64,000 nt of DNA from Bradyrhizobium macuxiense (GCF_007993935.1 NZ_VITY01000003.1:434001-498000), one strand, 5' to 3'. Positions 20,652-31,425 are shown, counted from the first letter of the stretch. Numbers and translations are program-made. Notes: generated by a model from the sequence alone, not told the origin.

Positions 20652-21829
20652 TGCAGGCGCGCAGTCCCAGCACCGGCCGCAAGATCTTCCTCATCGCGAC
20701 CGAGGAATCCGGTGACCGCCTCGGCGCGGCGCTGATGCAGGTGCTGCGCCAGCGCCTCGGCGATACCGTGCAGTTTTCCGGCGTCGGTGGCCGAGCTATG
20801 ACAGGTGAGGGCATCGAGCCGCTATTCCCGATCGAAGAACTCTCGATCGTCGGCCTTTCCGCGGTCGTGAAGCAATTGCCGAAAATCCTGCGGTTGATCA
20901 GCCGCACCGCCGACGCCGTGCTCGCCGACGCGCCCGACATGCTCGTCATCATCGACAGCCCGGACTTCACCCACCGCGTCGCGCGCCGGGTGCGTGCACG
21001 TAATCCGGACATTCCGATCGTCGACTACGTGTCGCCATCGGTCTGGGCGTGGCGGCCGGGCAGGGCGCGCGCGATGCGAGGCTATGTCGATCACGTGCTG
21101 GCGCTGCTGCCGTTCGAGCCGGAGGAGTATCGCAAGCTGCAGGGACCGCCGTGCAGCTATGTCGGTCATCCCTTGACCGAGCAACTCGCCTCGCTGCGGC
21201 CGAACGAGGAGGAGCAGAAGCGGCGCGACGCGCAGCCGCCGGTCCTGCTGGTGCTGCCCGGAAGCCGGCGCAGCGAGATCAGGCATCATCTGGCGCTGTT
21301 CGGCGCCGCGCTCGGCCAGCTCAGCCGGCAAATCCCGTTCGAGCTCGTGCTTCCAACCATGCCGCATCTCGAGGCGATGGTGCGCGAAGGCGTCGCGTCG
21401 TGGCCGGTGGCGCCGCGGCTCGCGATCGGCGAGACCGAGAAGCGCGCCGCATTCCGCGTGGCCCGCGCCGCGCTCGCGAAGTCGGGCACGGTGACGCTGG
21501 AGCTCGCGCTGTCAGGGATTCCGATGGTGACGGCCTATCGCGTCGGTGCCGCCGAGGCGTTCATCCTGCGCCGTGCAATCCGGGTGTCGTCGGTGATCCT
21601 CGCCAATCTCGTGATCGGCACGGATATCATCCCCGAGTTCCTGCAGGAGAACTGCACGCCGGACAAGCTCGCGCAGGCGCTGGTCGATGTGATCAAGGAT
21701 TCGCCCGAGCGTCTGCGGCAGCTCGTGGCGTTCGCGACGATGGACGGCAAGATGTCGACCGGCGACCAGCCGCCGAGCGTCCGCGCCGCCGACATCGTGC
21801 TGGCGGAACTGGGCCGGCGTTCGATCTAG
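20651..21829 (+). CDS. lpxB: lipid-A-disaccharide synthase
   Basis: GT19 glycosyltransferase that joins UDP-diacylglucosamine and lipid X into the lipid A disaccharide. It has 392 residues. Motifs are IFLIATEESGDRLGAALM at the start, VDYVSPSVWAWRPGRA in the middle, VLPGSRRSEI, and KSGTVTLELALSGIPMV, followed by LIGTDIIPEFLQ-type C-terminus. It ends the lpx run; the next gene has its own operator. Confidence 0.97.
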   Translation: MQARSPSTGRKIFLIATEESGDRLGAALMQVLRQRLGDTVQFSGVGGRAMTGEGIEPLFPIEELSIVGLSAVVKQLPKILRLISRTADAVLADAPDMLVIIDSPDFTHRVARRVRARNPDIPIVDYVSPSVWAWRPGRARAMRGYVDHVLALLPFEPEEYRKLQGPPCSYVGHPLTEQLASLRPNEEEQKRRDAQPPVLLVLPGSRRSEIRHHLALFGAALGQLSRQIPFELVLPTMPHLEAMVREGVASWPVAPRLAIGETEKRAAFRVARAALAKSGTVTLELALSGIPMVTAYRVGAAEAFILRRAIRVSSVILANLVIGTDIIPEFLQENCTPDKLAQALVDVIKDSPERLRQLVAFATMDGKMSTGDQPPSVRAADIVLAELGRRSI

Positions 21830-21888
21830 CAATCGATCATGCCTCCACTCTGCGGCGACATACGACCGCAACGGTTCCGCTTGCCTCG

Positions 21889-21927
21889 AATATTTAGACT
21901 GCGTTAATATTAGCGCGGTCTAATATT
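21889..21927 (+). promoter_or_regulatory. operator-like inverted repeat upstream of the SRPBCC-arsR pair
   Basis: AATATTTAGAC (21889-21899) and GTCTAATATT (21918-21927) form an inverted repeat with one base missing in one arm. Between them is a third AT palindrome, TAATATTA (21905-21912). The region stands out as AT-rich in GC-rich surroundings. It is a plausible target for the ArsR protein encoded downstream. The repeats are seen; the binding is inferred. Confidence 0.6.
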
Positions 21928-21942
21928 GGTATGGAGCCCTCC

Positions 21943-22602
21943 ATGAAGATCGATCCTGTTGCTTATGTCGGAGCCGTCGTTCGTGAGGTCGCCGTCCGGG
22001 AACGCGATGGCAAACCGGCGCGAGCGGTGATTGCAACGCGCAGCTACGACACCGACATCGCCGATCTCTGGGACGCGCTGACCAATCCCGAGCGCATTCC
22101 GCGCTGGTTTTTGCCGATCTCCGGCGAGCTGAGGCTCGGCGGCCGCTACCAGTTCCAGGGCCAGGCGGGCGGCGAAATCACGACCTGTGAGCCGCCACGC
22201 CGGCTTGCCGTGACCTGGGAAGCCATGGGCACTGTCAGCTGGGTCACCGTCACCCTGGCTGACGATGGCGCCGGCGGCACGCGCCTGGAACTCGAGCATC
22301 TCTCGCTGATCGAGGGTGACTTCTGGGATCGCTATGGACCCGGCGCGGTCGGCGTCGGCTGGGACCTCGCCTTGGTCGGGCTCGCGCTCTACATCGCCGC
22401 AGGCCCCGGCGCGCAGTTCGATCGCGCGGCCGCAGAGGCGTGGCCGGGCTCCGAGGATGGCAGGGAGTTCATCCGCCGCAGCAGCGCCGACTGGTGCACG
22501 GCTTCGATCAAGGCCGGCACGGACGAGGCCGCCGCGCGCCGGGCCGGGGCCAACACCACGGCGTTCTATTGCGGCGAGCCCGAGCCGGGCGGAGGCTCGT
22601 AA
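21943..22602 (+). CDS. SRPBCC (AHSA1-like) protein
   Basis: A 219-residue protein with the START/SRPBCC fold layout of AHSA1 (activator of Hsp90 ATPase-like) proteins: IATRSYDTDIADLWDALTNP, then ERIPRWFLPISGELRLGG, then strands (GGRYQFQGQAGGEITTCEPP). Such proteins bind small hydrophobic molecules, and many are paired with an ArsR repressor as here. The first ATG is 21931, but ATG 21943 has GGAG 6 nt upstream and is preferred. The arsR start follows 2 nt after the stop. Confidence 0.85.
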   Translation: MKIDPVAYVGAVVREVAVRERDGKPARAVIATRSYDTDIADLWDALTNPERIPRWFLPISGELRLGGRYQFQGQAGGEITTCEPPRRLAVTWEAMGTVSWVTVTLADDGAGGTRLELEHLSLIEGDFWDRYGPGAVGVGWDLALVGLALYIAAGPGAQFDRAAAEAWPGSEDGREFIRRSSADWCTASIKAGTDEAAARRAGANTTAFYCGEPEPGGGS

Positions 22603-22604
22603 CC

Positions 22605-22940
22605 GTGCACGCCTTCGACATCCTCGGTGATCCCGTCCGCCGGCGCATCCTGGAGCTGCTGGCGACCGGCGAGCACAGCTCGGGCGATGTCGTCGCCGTC
22701 GTGCAGCGCGAATTCGGCATCACCCAGTCGGCGGTCTCGCAGCAGCTGCGGATCCTGCGCGAGGCCGGTTTCGCGTCGGTGCGCGCCGACGGCACCCGCC
22801 GCATCTATGCGGTGGAGCCGCGGCGGCTGCGCGAGGTCGACGACTGGCTCGACCGCTTCAGGGCGTTCTGGCTGCCGCGCCTCGATGCGCTCGCGACCGA
22901 AGTTGCGCGCGGCAAACGAAAACGGCGCCATCGGGAATGA
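22605..22940 (+). CDS. ArsR-family transcriptional regulator
   Basis: A 111-residue winged-helix repressor: FDILGDPVRRRILELLATGE, the recognition part FGITQSAVSQQLRILREAGF, and wing VRADGTRRIYAV. It lacks the CxC metal-binding motif of classical ArsR, so it is likely not metal-responsive and belongs to the group paired with SRPBCC proteins. GTG 22605 is the start, with GGAGG 9 nt upstream; it overlaps the end region of the SRPBCC gene closely enough for coupling. Its stop codon lies inside the terminator hairpin at 22922-22949. Confidence 0.9.
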   Translation: MHAFDILGDPVRRRILELLATGEHSSGDVVAVVQREFGITQSAVSQQLRILREAGFASVRADGTRRIYAVEPRRLREVDDWLDRFRAFWLPRLDALATEVARGKRKRRHRE

Positions 22941-22949
22941 TGGCGCCGT
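22922..22949. terminator. bidirectional hairpin between arsR and gltA
   Basis: ACGGCGCCATC, 6-nt loop GGGAAT, GATGGCGCCGT: a perfect 11-bp stem. It lies between convergent arsR and gltA and overlaps the arsR stop codon. There is no long T tract on either side, so intrinsic termination would be weak, but position and strength suggest a shared 3' end. Confidence 0.65.
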
Positions 22950-22973
22950 CTCGGACTCACTCACAAATGCAGC

Positions 22974-24275
<1,302 letters not shown>

Positions 24276-24407
24276 CGCGATATCCCCGATGAATTCGTTG
24301 CGAAAACCGACCATGCCCAGTCGCTAAACTGCGGCCCATGGCCGGGCGGAACGGCTTGTTGAGAAAGCGTCCGGGGATGGGTAGCTCATTGCAATGTGCG
24401 CTGCAAG

Positions 24408-24429
24408 ATGGACCCTGGAGGGGGTCCAT
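24408..24429 (-). terminator. hairpin downstream of gltX
   Basis: ATGGACCC, TGGAGG loop, GGGTCCAT: an 8-bp stem 6 nt past the gltX stop in the direction of gltA. T tract absent, so termination is only likely, not certain. Confidence 0.5.
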
Positions 24430-24435
24430 GCAGGA

Positions 24436-25857
24436 TTACGCCGCCTGATCGGCGAGGCGGGCCAGACACTCCTGGCGTCCCAGGACGGCCAGCACGTCGA
24501 AGATGCCCGGCGACGTTGTTCGCCCGGTCAGCGCCACCCGCAGCGGCTGGGCGACGGCGCCGAGTTTCAGATTGTTCTGCTCGGCGAAATTCCGCATGGC
24601 GGTCTCGGTGGTTTCCGCCGTCCAGTCATTCACGGCTTCCAGCGCGGTACGCAGCCGGCCGATCAATGCGCGCGTTTCCGGCGTGAGTAGCGCCACAGCT
24701 TTCGGATCGAGCTCGAGCGGCCGATCGGCGAAGATAAAGTAGGCGCCCGCGATCAGCTCGATCAGCGTCTTGGCGCGCTCCTTCAGGCTCGGCATCGCGC
24801 GCAGCAACTGCGCGCGGGTGGTGTCGTTGAGCTTGGCCTTCAGCGCGGCGCCTTCAGGAACATAGTCCAGCACGCTCTCGAACTGGGTCACGAGGGAGTG
24901 ATCGTCGCTCTGCCGGATATAGTGGCCGTTGAGGTTCTCCAGCTTGGCGAAATCGAACCGCGCCGCCGAGCGGCCGATGCCCGGCAGATCGAACGCGTCG
25001 ATCATCTCCTGGGTCGAGAAGATCTCCTGGTCGCCATGGCTCCAGCCGAGCCGGACGAGGTAGTTGCGCAGGGCGGCCGGCAGATAGCCGAGCGCGCGGT
25101 AGGCATCGACGCCGAGCGCGCCATGGCGCTTCGACAGTTTCGAGCCGTCGGGGCCGTGGATCAGCGGAATGTGGGACATGCTCGGCAGCTCCCACTCCAG
25201 CGCGTCGTAGATCTGCTTCTGGCGCGCGGCGTTGATCAGATGGTCGTCGCCGCGGATGATATGGGTAACGCCCATGTCGTGGTCGTCGACCACGACCGCG
25301 AGCATGTAGGTCGGGGTGCCGTCGCCGCGCAGCAGGACGAGGTCGTCGAGGTTCTCGTTCTGCCAGACCACGCGGCCCTGGACCTGGTCCTCGATCACGG
25401 TCTCGCCGGTCTGCGGCGCCTTCAGGCGGATGGTCGGCTTGACGTCCGAGGGCGCGGTGGCCGGATCGCGGTCACGCCACATGCCGTCATAGAGGCGGGT
25501 GCGGCCCTCGGCGCGCGCCTTCTCGCGCATCGCGGCCAGCTCCTCGGGCGTGGCGTAGCAGTAATAGGCGCGCCCGGCGGCGAGCAGGCCCTCGGCGACC
25601 TCGCGATGGCGGGCGGCGCGGCTGAACTGGTAGATGACGTCGCCGTCCCAATCGAGCTCGAGCCACTTCAGGCCGTCGAGGATGGCGTCGATCGCCTCCT
25701 TGGTGGAGCGTTCGCGGTCGGTGTCCTCGATCCGGAGCAGCATCTTGCCGCCGAGCTTTCGGGCATAGAGCCAGTTGAACAGCGCGGTGCGGGCACCTCC
25801 GATATGGAGGAAGCCGGTCGGTGAGGGGGCGAAGCGGGTAACGACGGGATTGGTCAT
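24436..25857 (-). CDS. gltX: glutamyl-tRNA synthetase
   Basis: Class I aminoacyl-tRNA synthetase, 473 residues. The HIGH motif is in [18 protein letters not shown] and the KMSKS motif is KLSKRHG. The [10 protein letters not shown] start and [12 protein letters not shown] (PxEDTDRxR) fit GluRS. The paired glnS is divergent, 190 bp upstream, so both synthetases of the Glu/Gln pair are present, and this enzyme may be discriminating or not. Many Rhizobiales use GatCAB to make Gln-tRNA, and no gat genes are in this window. Confidence 0.96.
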   Translation of the reverse strand: MTNPVVTRFAPSPTGFLHIGGARTALFNWLYARKLGGKMLLRIEDTDRERSTKEAIDAILDGLKWLELDWDGDVIYQFSRAARHREVAEGLLAAGRAYYCYATPEELAAMREKARAEGRTRLYDGMWRDRDPATAPSDVKPTIRLKAPQTGETVIEDQVQGRVVWQNENLDDLVLLRGDGTPTYMLAVVVDDHDMGVTHIIRGDDHLINAARQKQIYDALEWELPSMSHIPLIHGPDGSKLSKRHGALGVDAYRALGYLPAALRNYLVRLGWSHGDQEIFSTQEMIDAFDLPGIGRSAARFDFAKLENLNGHYIRQSDDHSLVTQFESVLDYVPEGAALKAKLNDTTRAQLLRAMPSLKERAKTLIELIAGAYFIFADRPLELDPKAVALLTPETRALIGRLRTALEAVNDWTAETTETAMRNFAEQNNLKLGAVAQPLRVALTGRTTSPGIFDVLAVLGRQECLARLADQAA

Positions 25858-25943
25858 GATCGCGCGAGACGTATGCTGGAACGGGCGGTGGTGTATAGCA
25901 GGAACCGGACATAACTAAAGCCTCGGTTGACCTTTTGCCCGTC

Positions 25944-25991
25944 AAACCGGACTTGAGACCCGGCTCGAAACCGGACTTGAAACCGGACTTG
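25944..25991. repeat. four copies of a 12-bp tandem repeat upstream of glnS
   Basis: AAACCGGACTTG occurs at 25944, 25968 and 25980. The intervening 12 bases at 25956 (AGACCCGGCTCG) match it at 8 of 12 positions, so the array is four units at exact 12-bp spacing. It lies in the 190-bp gap between divergent gltX and glnS, starting 86 bp from gltX and ending 56 bp before glnS. Confidence 0.75.
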
Positions 25992-26047
25992 GCCGGACGG
26001 CACGAATTTGGCAGAAGGTTGAGCCTAATCCTCCAGGGAACCCTTTG

Positions 26048-27727
26048 ATGACGACTGACACGACGGCAGAGGCAGGGCGCGACTTCATCCGCGACATCGT
26101 CCAGGCCGATCTCTCCTCCCACAAGCACAACCGGATCGTGACCCGCTTCCCGCCGGAGCCGAACGGCTACCTGCATATCGGCCACGCCAAGTCGATCGCC
26201 TTGAATTTCGGCATCGCCCGGGAGTTCGGCGGTCAGTGCAATCTGCGCTTCGACGACACCAATCCGACCAAGGAGGAGCAGGAGTACATCGACTCGATCC
26301 AGGCCGACGTGCATTGGCTCGGCTACGATTGGGGGAACAACCTCTTCTATGCGTCCGACTATTTCGAGCGCCTGTACGATTGGGCCGAGGGCCTGATCAA
26401 GGCGGGCTATGCCTATGTCGACGACCAGTCGCAGGAGGAGATCCGCACCTCCCGCGGCACGCTGACCGAGCCAGGCAAGAACTCGCCGTTCCGCGACCGT
26501 TCGGTCGACGAGAACCTCGACCTGTTCCGCCGCATGAAGGCCGGCGAGTTCTCCAACGGCGCCCGCGTGCTGCGCGCCAGGATCGACATGGCGGCCGGCA
26601 ACATCAATCTGCGCGACCCCGTGCTCTACCGCATCCTGCACGCCCATCATCCGCGCACCGGCGACAAATGGTCGATCTATCCGAGCTACGACTACGCGCA
26701 CGGCCAGTCGGATGCGATCGAGGGCATCACCCATTCGATCTGCACGCTGGAGTTCGAGGATCACCGTCCGCTCTATGAGTGGCTGCTCGACAAGCTGCCG
26801 GTGCCGTCGAAGCCGCGCCAGTATGAAATGGCGCGGCTGAACCTGACCTACACGCTGCTGTCGAAGCGCGTGCTGACCCAGCTCGTCCGTGACGGGCATG
26901 TCTCGGGCTGGGACGATCCGCGGATGCCGACCATTGCTGGCCTGAAGCGGCGCGGCGTGCCGCCGGCTGCGGTGCGCGAGTTCATCAAGCGCATCGGCGT
27001 CGCCAAGGCCAACAGCGTGGTCGATGTCGGCATGCTCGAATTCTGCATCCGCGAGGAGCTGAACCGCACCGCGCTGCGCCGCATGGCGGTGCTGCGGCCG
27101 CTCAAGGTGGTGATCGAGAATTATCCGGAAGGCCAGGTCGAGGAGATCGAGGCGATCAACCACCCCGACAATCCGGAAGCCGGCACCCGCAAGATCGCGT
27201 TCGGCCGCGAGCTCTACATCGAGCGCGACGACTTCATGGAGAACCCGCCGAAGAAGTTCTTCCGCCTCTCGCCCGGAACGGAAGTGCGGCTGCGCTATGC
27301 TTACTTCATCAAGTGCACGGGCGTGATCAAGGACGCCGCCGGCGAGGTCGTCGAGCTTCGCGCGACCTATGATCCGGCGACCAAGGGCGGCAACGCGCCC
27401 GACGGCCGCAAGGTAAAGGCGACGATGCACTGGCTGCCGGCGGCGCAGTCGAAGCCGGCGGAGATCCGGATCTACAATCAGCTGTTCGCCAATCCGAGTC
27501 CGAACGCCGCCGATTTTGCCGCCGACCTCAACCCGCAGTCGCTGGAAGTGTTGAGCGATGCGCGGGTCGAGCCTGCGATCGCCGAGGGCAATTCACCCGA
27601 TCCGATGCAGTTCGAGCGGCAGGGCTATTTCGTGCGTGACGCGGATTCGAGGCCGGACAAGCTCGTGTTCAACCGCACCATCGGCCTGCGCGACACCTTC
27701 GCCAAGGAAGTCGGCGGCAAAAGCTAA
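26048..27727 (+). CDS. glnS: glutaminyl-tRNA synthetase
   Basis: Class I synthetase charging tRNA-Gln directly, 559 residues. HIGH is in [18 protein letters not shown], and KMSKS appears as [25 protein letters not shown] and the HW-LGYDW sequence are typical of GlnRS, and the C-terminal half is the anticodon-binding beta-barrel. ATG 26048 has AGGGA upstream; TTG 26045 adds one residue. GlnRS is patchy in alphaproteobacteria and is thought to have come from eukaryotes. Placement divergent to gltX makes the pair notable. Confidence 0.96.
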   Translation: MTTDTTAEAGRDFIRDIVQADLSSHKHNRIVTRFPPEPNGYLHIGHAKSIALNFGIAREFGGQCNLRFDDTNPTKEEQEYIDSIQADVHWLGYDWGNNLFYASDYFERLYDWAEGLIKAGYAYVDDQSQEEIRTSRGTLTEPGKNSPFRDRSVDENLDLFRRMKAGEFSNGARVLRARIDMAAGNINLRDPVLYRILHAHHPRTGDKWSIYPSYDYAHGQSDAIEGITHSICTLEFEDHRPLYEWLLDKLPVPSKPRQYEMARLNLTYTLLSKRVLTQLVRDGHVSGWDDPRMPTIAGLKRRGVPPAAVREFIKRIGVAKANSVVDVGMLEFCIREELNRTALRRMAVLRPLKVVIENYPEGQVEEIEAINHPDNPEAGTRKIAFGRELYIERDDFMENPPKKFFRLSPGTEVRLRYAYFIKCTGVIKDAAGEVVELRATYDPATKGGNAPDGRKVKATMHWLPAAQSKPAEIRIYNQLFANPSPNAADFAADLNPQSLEVLSDARVEPAIAEGNSPDPMQFERQGYFVRDADSRPDKLVFNRTIGLRDTFAKEVGGKS

Positions 27728-27763
27728 AGCTGCTCGAGACGGACGCCAGGAGGGAGGCGATCG

Positions 27764-28150
27764 ATGCCTGAGGAAGCCGACGAGATCGTCTCCGCGATCA
27801 TTGCAAAGTGGTCGGCAGGTTTCAGCAAGCTCGATGCGGATGCGCTCTCCGCGCTCTACTCGAAGAGCGCGTTCTTCTTCGGTTCGAACCCGACGCTGTA
27901 TCGCGGTCGCGACGGCGTCAAAGCGTACGCTGAAGGCCTGCCGCGCTGGCACGCGCCGCGCGTTCAGTTCAGCGAAATCAGGACCGCGCAGGTGAATGCC
28001 GATCTGGTCAACATGGCGGGCATTGCGTCCTTCTTTCTTGACGGCGATGCGCCCGCGCTCGTCGTCAAGATCACCTGGGTGATCGCGCGCGAGGACGGCG
28101 ACTGGAAGATCGTCTGCCACCACGTCTCGTCGCAGACGCCGCTGATTTAG
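27764..28150 (+). CDS. SnoaL-like (SgcJ/EcaC-type) protein
   Basis: A 128-residue NTF2-fold protein: AIIAKWSAGFSKLDADALSALYSKSAFFFG, in two parts with the central helix, and the strand KITWVIAREDGDWKIVCHHVSSQ at the end (cut into shorter spans here). This is the layout of the SgcJ/EcaC/DUF4440 families of unknown or varied function. Its start ATG lies 36 nt after glnS with AGGGAGG upstream, so it may ride on the glnS transcript. No substrate can be assigned. Confidence 0.78.
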   Translation: MPEEADEIVSAIIAKWSAGFSKLDADALSALYSKSAFFFGSNPTLYRGRDGVKAYAEGLPRWHAPRVQFSEIRTAQVNADLVNMAGIASFFLDGDAPALVVKITWVIAREDGDWKIVCHHVSSQTPLI

Positions 28151-28307
28151 GCGCGGACGCCGGGAGTCCCGGGCGTGCGCCCGTCCCAGACGAGCGCCCA
28201 GCTGTCCCCGCAGGTCACAGCCTTCGGTTGCGTGTTTCGGTTCCGTTCCGCTAGTCGGGTGGCTGCGGCATCCGCTAGCCTGCCGTCCGGCAGGGATCGC
28301 AAGCGGA

Positions 28308-30596
28308 ATGGCGGAGCAGGGCACGACGCCGGGCGGCAAACGCGGCTACGCGGGGACGTGGCCGCCGCGTGCCGCCGTTCCTGCCGGCGGCTATCTGCCG
28401 ACGCCTGCCAGCATCTGGCGGCCTTTCGTCGAGACATTGCGGCAGTGGGCGCGCGCGGAGGCGGGCGCCGGTCGGCTGTTGCCGTGGGTGCCGGTGGCGT
28501 TCGGCACCGGGATCGCATTCTATTTCGCGGCCGAGCATGAGCCGGTGCTGCCGGTCGCGGCCACTGTCGCCATCGCGCTCTGCCTGCTGGCGCTGCTGCT
28601 CCGGCGGCGCAGCGTGTTTCCCGCCATCGTGATGCTGGCCGCCGTTGCCGCCGGCTTTGCCATGGCGACGTGGAAGACGGCGCGGATCGCCCACGGCGTG
28701 CTCGCGCGGCCGATGTTCTCGGTGGCGCTGACCGGCTTTGTCGAGACGCGCGACATCCGGGAGAAGACTGATCGCTTCGTGCTGCGGGTGGTCTCGATGG
28801 AGAGCCCGCGCGACAATACGAAGTTAGAGCGTGTCAGGCTGTCAGTGAAGAAGGGCACCGCGCCCGAAGTCGGCAGCTTCGTCGAATTGAAGGCGCGGCT
28901 GATGCCGCCGCTCGGGCCGCAGCGTCCGGGCTCCTATGATTTCGGCCGCGACCTGTATTTCCAGGGCATCGCTGCGTCCGGCTTCGTGATGGGCGCGGTC
29001 AAGACCAGGGAGCCGCCGGCAGCCGGTGGCCTTGCGCTGCGCTATGCAGCCTTCATGCAGTGGCTGCGCGACGCCATCGACGCACGCATCCGCACCACGC
29101 TCGACGGCGATCAGCGCGCGATCGCAACCGCGCTGCTCACCGGCCGGCGCGATGCGATCACGACGCCGGTCAACGATGCCATGTTCATCTCGGGGCTCGG
29201 CCATGTGCTGTCGATCTCCGGCTACCACATGGCTGTCGTCGCAGGCGTCGTGTTCTTCACGATCCGCGCGCTGCTTGCGCTGTTTCCGGCGCTGACTGCG
29301 GGACAGCCGATCAAGAAATGGGCCGCGGCGGCCGCGCTCGTCGCCGCGGCGTTCTATCTTTTGCTGTCGGGAGCCGAGGTCGCAACGCAGCGATCGTTCT
29401 TCATGACGGCGGTGGTGCTGATCGCCGTGATCGTCGACCGCCGCGCGATCACCTTCCGTACGCTGGCGGTGGCGGCGCTGATCGTGCTGGCGATCGCGCC
29501 GGAGGCGCTGGTGCATCCGAGCTTCCAGATGTCGTTTGCCGCGACGCTCGGGCTGGTGGCGCTGGTGCAGATCGGGCTGCCGAACCTCCTGGCGTCGCCC
29601 GATCATTCGGTGACCGCGCGGGTCGCGCTGTGGGGCGGGCGTGAGCTCATGGTGCTGATGCTGGCCTCGCTGGTCGCCGGGCTCGCGACCACGCCCTACG
29701 CCGCGTTCCACTTCCATCGCGTGACGCCCTACGGGTTGCTCGCGAACCTCGCGGCCATGCCGGTGGTGTCGGCCGTGGTGATGCCGGCGGGCCTGCTCGG
29801 GCTCCTCGCCATGCCGTTCGGCTTCGACGGCGTGTTCTGGGCGATCATGGGGTTCGGCATCGACTGGATGATCCTGGTGACGCAATGGGTCGCGGCGCTG
29901 CCCGGCGCGGTCGGCCGGATGGCGGCGTTCGGCGTCGGGCCGATGATCCTGGCGAGCGCCGGTCTGATCCTGCTCGGATTGCTGCGTTCGCCGCTGCGCT
30001 GGTCGGGGGCCGTGCTGCTCGTGGTGGCTTCGCTCTGGGCGGTGCGGGTGCCGCAGCCGGACGTTCTGGTCTCGGCCGATGGCCGCAACGTCGCGGTGCG
30101 TGGCGGCGACGGGCGGCTGCATCTGCTGCACAGCGCCAAGGATGCCTTTCTCGTGAAGGAATGGCTGGCGGCGGATGCCGATGCCCGGACGGCTACCGAT
30201 GCGTCGCTCGGCGAGGGGGTCTCCTGCGATCCGAGCGGTTGCGTGACGCAAGGGCCCGGCGGCGCCTTCGTCGCGCTGGCGACCCGGCCGGAGGCACTGG
30301 CCGACGATTGCGAGCGCGCGGCGCTGATCGTGACCGCGCGGCCGCCACCGCCGCGGGACTGCGCCGCCTCCGTGATCGACGCCGAGCGGCTGCGGCGCCA
30401 CGGCGCGCTGATGCTGCGGCGGATCCGGGACGGTTATGCCGTCGATGCGGTCAAGCCGGGCGGGATCGACCGGCCATGGTCGCCGGCGGTTCCCGGCGAC
30501 GGCGAGAGCGAGACCACGCTGCGCGCGCCCGCCGCCGCGCCGCGGCCCGCCGCCGACGCGACGCCGTCCGAGGTCGATCTGCAAAGCGAGGATTAG
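28308..30596 (+). CDS. comEC: ComEC/Rec2 family protein lacking the metallo-hydrolase domain
   Basis: A 762-residue inner-membrane protein with an N-terminal DUF4131 segment and a polytopic Competence domain (NDAMFISGLGHVLSISGYHMAVVAG is its centre, split by GLGHVLSISGYH). In other ComEC proteins a metallo-beta-lactamase domain follows. Here residues 580-762 show no HxHxDH motif, only short strands (PDVLVSADGRNVAV) and an Ala/Pro-rich tail. DNA uptake is a family role, not shown for this protein. It is convergent with the downstream hypothetical gene and well away from lexA. Confidence 0.85.
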   Translation: MAEQGTTPGGKRGYAGTWPPRAAVPAGGYLPTPASIWRPFVETLRQWARAEAGAGRLLPWVPVAFGTGIAFYFAAEHEPVLPVAATVAIALCLLALLLRRRSVFPAIVMLAAVAAGFAMATWKTARIAHGVLARPMFSVALTGFVETRDIREKTDRFVLRVVSMESPRDNTKLERVRLSVKKGTAPEVGSFVELKARLMPPLGPQRPGSYDFGRDLYFQGIAASGFVMGAVKTREPPAAGGLALRYAAFMQWLRDAIDARIRTTLDGDQRAIATALLTGRRDAITTPVNDAMFISGLGHVLSISGYHMAVVAGVVFFTIRALLALFPALTAGQPIKKWAAAAALVAAAFYLLLSGAEVATQRSFFMTAVVLIAVIVDRRAITFRTLAVAALIVLAIAPEALVHPSFQMSFAATLGLVALVQIGLPNLLASPDHSVTARVALWGGRELMVLMLASLVAGLATTPYAAFHFHRVTPYGLLANLAAMPVVSAVVMPAGLLGLLAMPFGFDGVFWAIMGFGIDWMILVTQWVAALPGAVGRMAAFGVGPMILASAGLILLGLLRSPLRWSGAVLLVVASLWAVRVPQPDVLVSADGRNVAVRGGDGRLHLLHSAKDAFLVKEWLAADADARTATDASLGEGVSCDPSGCVTQGPGGAFVALATRPEALADDCERAALIVTARPPPPRDCAASVIDAERLRRHGALMLRRIRDGYAVDAVKPGGIDRPWSPAVPGDGESETTLRAPAAAPRPAADATPSEVDLQSED

Positions 30597-30607
30597 TAAG
30601 CCGAGGA

Positions 30608-30901
30608 TCAGCCGGGATCGAGCGAGGTGCCGGAGGGCAGCTCAAACAGGCCGAGATGGTATTCGTCGGAGTCGGGGCCGCCGTCGGGCTTCTTGACGAG
30701 GGTGAAGACAGCCTCGGGAAACCGCTCCCAGACTTTCAGGTCGTCGGCTGTAACCGTCAGCCAGCCGAACCGGAACATGTAGCGGCCCGGCTCCGTGACG
30801 CGTCCAACCTTTTGCCATGTGACCTTGTCGACCACTGCGCCGGTTTCCGTGAGTGCACGTCCTCCGCACGCGATCATGCGACAAGCCGTCCGCCGACGCA
30901 A
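30608..30901 (-). CDS. conserved small hypothetical protein
   Basis: A 97-residue open frame with a stretch that looks conserved: VTWQKVGRVTEPGRYMFRFG, LTVTADDLKVWERFPEAVFTL, and a Gly/Pro-rich tail. I recognise similar short proteins in Bradyrhizobium from memory but know no function. The start is uncertain: GTG at 30835 (residue 23) would give a shorter protein beginning at VVDKVTWQ, and ATG 30877 is another option. It is convergent with comEC, with only 11 bp between stop codons. Confidence 0.6.
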   Translation of the reverse strand: MRRRTACRMIACGGRALTETGAVVDKVTWQKVGRVTEPGRYMFRFGWLTVTADDLKVWERFPEAVFTLVKKPDGGPDSDEYHLGLFELPSGTSLDPG

Positions 30902-30996
30902 ATCTCCTAGTGCGCCCCGGAACCCGATGTCCGGGGTCGCTCGAAATCGCTTAGGTCATCCGCCGCCGAACGGTTCATTCCGCGGCGACGATGCGT

Positions 30997-31425
30997 TCAA
31001 CCCAAAAACAGCGACGCGAATGCGGAGGGCCGCCGCTCCACAACCTTCGGCTTCTGTTCGACCGGCGGATGCAGCGCCGGCAGTTGCAGCACGCTGACGC
31101 GCTGCCCCTCGACGAGCTGGGTCACCAGCACATGGCTGCCGTCGGGGAATTCGACCGCGTCGTGATGGCGATCGGGCACGTCGGGCTCGACTTCGTTGAA
31201 CACGCCGACGCGGAAGTTCATCGTCTTGGTCCAGATCCAGCGGCTGTCGTAGCGAACGTTCTCGGCGAAAGCGAGCTCGGTGCCTGGCAGCATGCAGACC
31301 GCGACAGTGGGATCGTTCTCCGAAGCAAAGCCGCGGGTCGACGTGCCGCGGAAGGTCGTCGTGATCAGCGTCTCTCCGACAATGGCGGGGCGCGATGCCA
31401 CGGCGTGCAGACTATAGTCACACAT
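30997..31425 (-). CDS. conserved hypothetical protein (MCDYSLHAVASRPA type)
   Basis: A 142-residue protein starting MCDYSLHAVASRPAIVGETL. I have seen this N-terminus often in Bradyrhizobium as an unannotated family, but no function is known. The rest has no signal peptide or membrane segment that I can see, and the C-terminus is basic and Pro-rich. ATG 31425 is preferred over the longer frame because AGGAG stands 8 nt upstream. It is downstream of lexA on the same strand, 254 bp away. Confidence 0.75.
   Translation of the reverse strand: MCDYSLHAVASRPAIVGETLITTTFRGTSTRGFASENDPTVAVCMLPGTELAFAENVRYDSRWIWTKTMNFRVGVFNEVEPDVPDRHHDAVEFPDGSHVLVTQLVEGQRVSVLQLPALHPPVEQKPKVVERRPSAFASLFLG

Noticed and set aside
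25487..27430. 647-codon minus-strand open frame across gltX and glnS
   Set aside because: Spans the two synthetase genes, is low-complexity and contains the tandem repeat; both real genes are strongly conserved.
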